Assembly (NCBI RefSeq): GCF_008017455.1 | Contig: NZ_VRTY01000049.1 | Span: 1-44,688 of the forward strand | DNA length: 44,688 nucleotides | Reading direction: 5' to 3' | Source of the DNA: Pontibacter qinzhouensis | GTDB lineage: Bacteria; Bacteroidota; Bacteroidia; Cytophagales; Hymenobacteraceae | Shown: piece after piece, positions 41,006-44,688 of the stretch | How positions within the stretch are numbered: the first letter of the stretch is position 1 | How the letters are laid out: every line of letters begins with the position of its first letter | Notes under the pieces: generated by a model | Database searches by the model: none | What the model was told of the DNA's origin: nothing | The model's input: only the letters and a program-made list of their open reading frames with translations | Translations under genes and position numbers: made by a program

Positions 41006-42940
41006 CTACTTGTAGCTACGCTGCGTCAGTTTCACGTTCTCGAACTTGAGCTCTTCTTTATGCAGAATTGGCTCCTGGCCTTCGCCGGCATATTGCCAGG
41101 CAGCTACATAAGCATAGTTCTCGTCGTCGCGCAGGGCCTCGTTTTCCGGTGTCTGAGATTCTTCTCTGAAGTGACCTCCACAAGACTCATTTCTGTTCAG
41201 AGCATCGTCTACCATCAGTTCTCCGAGTTCCAGGAAGTCAGCTACACGGTGGGCTTTCTCCAGCGTCATGTTCAGTTCTTCGTTCACACCGATCACTTTC
41301 ACATCTCGCCAGAATTCAGCGCGCAGTTTTTTGATCTCCTGCTTCGCAAATTTCAGACCTTCGGCATTACGTGCCATTCCGCAGTAGTCCCACATAATCT
41401 GGCCTAATGCTTTATGGAAATCGTCTACCGTGCGGGTACCATTAATAGAAAGCAGTTTGTTCGTAATGGCCATCACGTTTTGTTCTGCTTCTTTAAAGGC
41501 AGGGTGGTCGGTGCTCACTTTGGTTGCAGGCATTTCGGCCAGGTAGTTACCAATAGTGTAAGGTATAACGAAATAACCATCGGCAAGGCCTTGCATAAGC
41601 GCAGAGGCACCTAAACGGTTTGCGCCGTGGTCAGAGAAGTTACACTCACCGGTGGCGTATAAACCAGGTAGGTTCGTCATCAGGTTGTAATCTACCCAAA
41701 GACCACCCATGGTGTAGTGCACAGCAGGGTAAATCCGCATCGGGCTTTCGTATGGGTTCTCGTCGGTAATTTTGGCATACATATCGAAGAGGTTACCATA
41801 CTTGGCACTGATGGCGCTTAAACCATCTCGCTTAATAGCATCGGCAAAATCGAGGTATACAGCCAGGCCCGATGAACCTACGCCACGGCCTTCGTCGCAA
41901 ACTAATTTTGCGTTACGGGAAGCCACGTCGCGTGGTACCAGGTTACCAAAGGCAGGGTATTTACGCTCCAGGTAGTAATCGCGATCAGCTTCAGCAATAT
42001 CGCTTGCCTTGATCTCACCTGTCTGCAATTTCTTGGCAAGTTCTATCGTTTTTGGAACCCAAACCCGTCCGTCATTACGAAGCGACTCCGACATTAGCGT
42101 TAGCTTAGACTGGTGGCTTCCTGATACCGGAATACAGGTCGGGTGAATCTGGGTGTAGCAAGGGTTAGCGAACAGTGCTCCTCTGCGGTGTGCTCTCCAG
42201 GCTGCCGTAGTGTTAGAACCCATGGCGTTGGTAGAGAGGAAGAATACGTTACCATAACCACCAGTAGCCAGTACCACAGCATGTGCACTGTGCGACTCCA
42301 CTTTACCTGTAATCAGGTTACGGGTCACAATACCGCGTGCCTTGCCATCAACCATCACCAGGTCCAGCATTTCAGTACGCGGGTACATCTTCACTTTGCC
42401 GTAAGCAATCTGGCGGTTCAGGGCAGAGTAGGCACCCAGCAGCAACTGCTGACCAGTCTGGCCACGGGCATAGAACGTACGCGACACCTGCGCACCACCA
42501 AAAGAGCGGTTAGCCAGCAGGCCGCCATATTCGCGGGCAAAAGGCACGCCCTGCGCCACACACTGGTCTATGATGTTAACAGATACCTGGGCCAGACGGT
42601 AAACGTTTGCTTCGCGGGCACGGTAGTCACCACCTTTAATGGTATCGTAAAATAAACGGAAAATAGAGTCACCATCGTTCTGATAGTTTTTAGCGGCATT
42701 AATACCACCTTGTGCCGCAATAGAGTGCGCGCGGCGAGGAGAATCCTGGTAGCAGAAGGCTTTTACGTTGTAGCCCAGCTCACCAAAAGTAGCAGCAGCA
42801 GAGGCGCCGGCCAAACCGGTTCCTACCACTATAATGTCGTATTTACGCTTGTTCGCCGGGTTTACCAGCTTTACATTAAATTTATGTTTATCCCACTTCT
42901 CAGCCAACGGCCCTTCAGGGATCTTAGAATCTAATATCAT
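41006..42940 (-). CDS. sdhA: Succinate dehydrogenase/fumarate reductase flavoprotein subunit
   Basis: This 644-residue subunit holds covalent FAD and the dicarboxylate site. The FAD motif [13 protein letters not shown] (about 37-49) is present. The flavin-linking histidine is in [14 protein letters not shown], and HPTCIPVSG and [19 protein letters not shown] are family signatures. Its length is that of the B. subtilis/Wolinella-type enzymes. It lies 15 bases after sdhC and before sdhB. Confidence 0.94.
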   Translation of the reverse strand: MILDSKIPEGPLAEKWDKHKFNVKLVNPANKRKYDIIVVGTGLAGASAAATFGELGYNVKAFCYQDSPRRAHSIAAQGGINAAKNYQNDGDSIFRLFYDTIKGGDYRAREANVYRLAQVSVNIIDQCVAQGVPFAREYGGLLANRSFGGAQVSRTFYARGQTGQQLLLGAYSALNRQIAYGKVKMYPRTEMLDLVMVDGKARGIVTRNLITGKVESHSAHAVVLATGGYGNVFFLSTNAMGSNTTAAWRAHRRGALFANPCYTQIHPTCIPVSGSHQSKLTLMSESLRNDGRVWVPKTIELAKKLQTGEIKASDIAEADRDYYLERKYPAFGNLVPRDVASRNAKLVCDEGRGVGSSGLAVYLDFADAIKRDGLSAISAKYGNLFDMYAKITDENPYESPMRIYPAVHYTMGGLWVDYNLMTNLPGLYATGECNFSDHGANRLGASALMQGLADGYFVIPYTIGNYLAEMPATKVSTDHPAFKEAEQNVMAITNKLLSINGTRTVDDFHKALGQIMWDYCGMARNAEGLKFAKQEIKKLRAEFWRDVKVIGVNEELNMTLEKAHRVADFLELGELMVDDALNRNESCGGHFREESQTPENEALRDDENYAYVAAWQYAGEGQEPILHKEELKFENVKLTQRSYK

Positions 42941-42955
42941 AGTAAAGGAACTAGT

Positions 42956-43642
42956 TTATTGTTGAGAGAAAAAGAAATAGATTGGAATAATGGCGAAGCC
43001 AAGGCAAACCAGCACCGAAAAGGCAAATCCGAAGATCTGGATAAACGGTGTATATTTCTTGTGAGTGAGGCCCAGCGACTGAAAAGCACTCTGGAAACCA
43101 TGGATCAGGTGATAAGCCAGTGCAATCATGCCAAGCACATAAATCAGCACGTACCACCATACCTGAAAAGACTGAACTACTCGAACGTAAAGGTTCTCAT
43201 ACTCCACATCTTCAATCACTACCGGGTCCAGACCGCCAAAACGGGCAGGCACGAAGAAGTTCCAAAGGTGAATGATGAGGAAAACAAGAATAACGGTACC
43301 CAACAACCCCATGTTACGGGAGGCCCAGGTGCCGGTGTTCTGCTCCGGGTGATTCTCCGCGTAGTTAATTGGCCGGGCGGAGCTGTTGCGGCGATTTAGT
43401 ACAATGGCATCATAGATGTGGAAAAGGAAACCTAACAATAAAACAATTTCCATGGTCCGGATAATACCGTTATGTGCCATGAAATGTGAATAGAGGTTAA
43501 ATGCCTCTCCGCCATCATTCCTGAATAAGGTCAGGTTTCCGAGTAAATGAACCACCAGGAAGGAGCAGAGGAAAAGGCCAGTGATAGACATCACGATCTT
43601 TCTCCCGATTGTACTGGAAAACGTTTTTGTAAACCAATTCAT
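42956..43642 (-). CDS. sdhC: Succinate dehydrogenase cytochrome b subunit
   Basis: This 228-residue membrane protein has five hydrophobic helices and histidines placed to bind two hemes (for example VVHLLGNL, LLGFLFHIYDA, ALAYHLIHGFQS). It is the single-subunit di-heme anchor of class B succinate:quinone oxidoreductases. It heads the sdhCAB operon and is preceded by a Bacteroidota-type promoter. Confidence 0.9.
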   Translation of the reverse strand: MNWFTKTFSSTIGRKIVMSITGLFLCSFLVVHLLGNLTLFRNDGGEAFNLYSHFMAHNGIIRTMEIVLLLGFLFHIYDAIVLNRRNSSARPINYAENHPEQNTGTWASRNMGLLGTVILVFLIIHLWNFFVPARFGGLDPVVIEDVEYENLYVRVVQSFQVWWYVLIYVLGMIALAYHLIHGFQSAFQSLGLTHKKYTPFIQIFGFAFSVLVCLGFAIIPIYFFFSQQ

Positions 43643-43684
43643 TTGTAACAGTTAAGGGTTATAGAATTAAGCATTTATATCGCC

Positions 43685-43715
43685 CAAAGTTACATGCCGG
43701 TCTTTTATGAAACAA
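43685..43715 (-). promoter_or_regulatory. sdhCAB promoter
   Basis: On the minus strand TAACTTTG (43685-43692) matches the -7 consensus TAnnTTTG. A TTG (43713-43715) lies 20 bases upstream as the -33. Transcription would start roughly 35 bases before the sdhC ATG. Confidence 0.6.
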
Positions 43716-43868
43716 TTCTTGTATCTATTTTGAATCAATCTAAATTACCAACTACGTAACTTATATTTCGTAACTAGAAAACCCGCTTCTTACCAGGATG
43801 TTTACAATATTATTCCTTTATTTTAGTTAAAAATTAACTGTTGCTCCTTTCAGGCTAACCTTTGTCCT

Positions 43869-44688
43869 ATGTTAAATAGTTTACGCTTAAGGTTCCAGTT
43901 GCCTTCTGTATGGTGGTTGTTGGGACTTATACTGCTGCTGTTTTCTACTTCTGCTGCTCAGGCAACACACATCCGGGCTGGCGACATCACGGCCAAAAGA
44001 GATACGACCCCAAACCCTAATCCACGCCGCTTCTTCTTTACCATGGTCATATACCGCGACACCAGTCCGGGAAGCGCTGAAATGGAATCGGAACCAGAAA
44101 TATTTGATGGATTGGTATTTAGAAAGGTGCGGGTAGCCAGCGTGGTTCCAATAGGCAACGATACAGAAAAACACACCTTCCGTTGGGAAACTACTTTTCC
44201 GGCCGATGGCACCTACACCGCCTCCTGGACCGGGATAAATCGCAATAATAATATTCTTAACTTGTCGGCACCCTCCGATCAGCATAGTTTTTACATTCAA
44301 ACTACGATTAATATTAACTCGCTTCGTGGTTTTAACAGTACGCCGGTGCTGACTGTAGATCCCATAGACCTGGGAATGGTAGGTCGTAAATTCGTACATA
44401 ACCCGGGTGCTTTTGATGCAGACGGCGACAGCCTTGCCTTTAAATTCGTTACTCCCAGAAGGCGCGACCCGATGGGAAATATAATTACTGTTCCGGGCTT
44501 TCAGATGCCTCACTTGCTCTTCGGATGCCAGAATTCTCTGGGTACCGGGCCTGCAACTTTTACGCTCGACCCGCTGACAGGGCAACTCGAATGGGATGCA
44601 CCCTGCCGGAGAGGCGAGTACAATATAGCATTTGTTGTGGAGGAGTGGCGCGTTTCTCCGGGGGGAGGGGCCGTGAAGCTGGGGGAGG
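43869..44688 (+). CDS. Secreted surface protein, gliding-motility/T9SS-cargo-like, truncated at window end
   Basis: An open frame runs from ATG 43869 to the window edge with no stop in 273 codons. It has a signal peptide (about residues 15-33, WWLLGLILLLFSTSAAQA) followed by THIRAGDITAKRD. I recall this kind of start in very long Bacteroidota proteins that end in a gliding-motility-associated C-terminal sorting domain. The visible part has repeated beta-rich, Ig/cadherin-like features (TGINRNNNILNLSAPSD, GAFDADGDSLAFKFVTP). The sorting domain, if any, lies beyond the window, so type IX secretion is inferred. The frame is easily missed because it lacks a stop here. Confidence 0.75.
   Translation, partial: MLNSLRLRFQLPSVWWLLGLILLLFSTSAAQATHIRAGDITAKRDTTPNPNPRRFFFTMVIYRDTSPGSAEMESEPEIFDGLVFRKVRVASVVPIGNDTEKHTFRWETTFPADGTYTASWTGINRNNNILNLSAPSDQHSFYIQTTININSLRGFNSTPVLTVDPIDLGMVGRKFVHNPGAFDADGDSLAFKFVTPRRRDPMGNIITVPGFQMPHLLFGCQNSLGTGPATFTLDPLTGQLEWDAPCRRGEYNIAFVVEEWRVSPGGGAVKLGE

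Noticed and set aside
1..44688. tRNA, rRNA, insertion sequence or prophage genes
   Set aside because: I found no cloverleaf-like tRNA, rRNA segment, transposase, integrase or phage protein on reading both strands; faint RNAs could still be missed by eye.

Overview
The window reads as a chromosomal segment of a pigmented member of the Bacteroidota, most likely order Cytophagales and close to Hymenobacteraceae (Pontibacter/Hymenobacter-like). This is inferred from gene content, not from a search. The signs are a TonB receptor with a carboxypeptidase-regulatory N-terminal domain, a fused CrtYcd lycopene cyclase, Bacteroidota-style -7 promoter elements (TAnnTTTG), few Shine-Dalgarno sites, and a truncated surface protein of the gliding/type IX secretion kind at the right edge. 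I see no tRNA, rRNA, transposase, CRISPR array or prophage.

Layout. 0.1-6.7 kb holds housekeeping genes: an RluE-type pseudouridine synthase, a lone receiver-domain response regulator, a membrane VWA protein, FabG and an M23 peptidase. 6.9-10 kb, minus strand, is the phenylacetyl-CoA epoxidase operon paaA-B-C-D, with a large control region and a divergent enoyl-CoA hydratase. 11.7-19.4 kb, plus strand, is a ketocarotenoid locus: crtZ, a CarH/LitR-like B12-binding MerR regulator, an ECF sigma factor, crtI, crtB, an unknown secreted protein, crtYcd, ispH and crtW. 19.6-22.7 kb, minus strand, is a probable metal-handling operon: HYC_CC_PP-like protein, TonB receptor and secreted HMA protein. 23.1-38.7 kb, plus strand, is a dcw cell-wall and division cluster: mraZ, rsmH, ftsL, ftsI, murE, mraY, murD, ftsW, murG, murC, ftsQ, ftsA, ftsZ; murF is not in the run. 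39.4-43.6 kb, minus strand, holds an FMN reductase and sdhC-A-B. A partial surface-protein gene runs off the right edge.

Three non-coding signals stand out. (1) A dispersed intergenic element occurs in 12 near-full copies. Eleven are exactly 57 bp and one is 58 bp, with conserved ends (AATTATTC...CAAGGGT), a conserved centre, and a variable inner part that often forms a hairpin. I cannot match it to a known family. (2) The 350-bp gap between the metal operon and mraZ holds an AT-rich tract, three perfect DnaA boxes plus one near-match, and MraZ-type GTGG repeats on both strands. It is a candidate replication origin or DnaA/MraZ-controlled promoter. (3) The sigma factor that heads the carotenoid operon is preceded by two inverted-repeat operators of identical geometry. 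The adjacent MerR regulator keeps the W-x9-EH and E-x-H motifs of B12 photoreceptors, suggesting light control of carotenoid synthesis.
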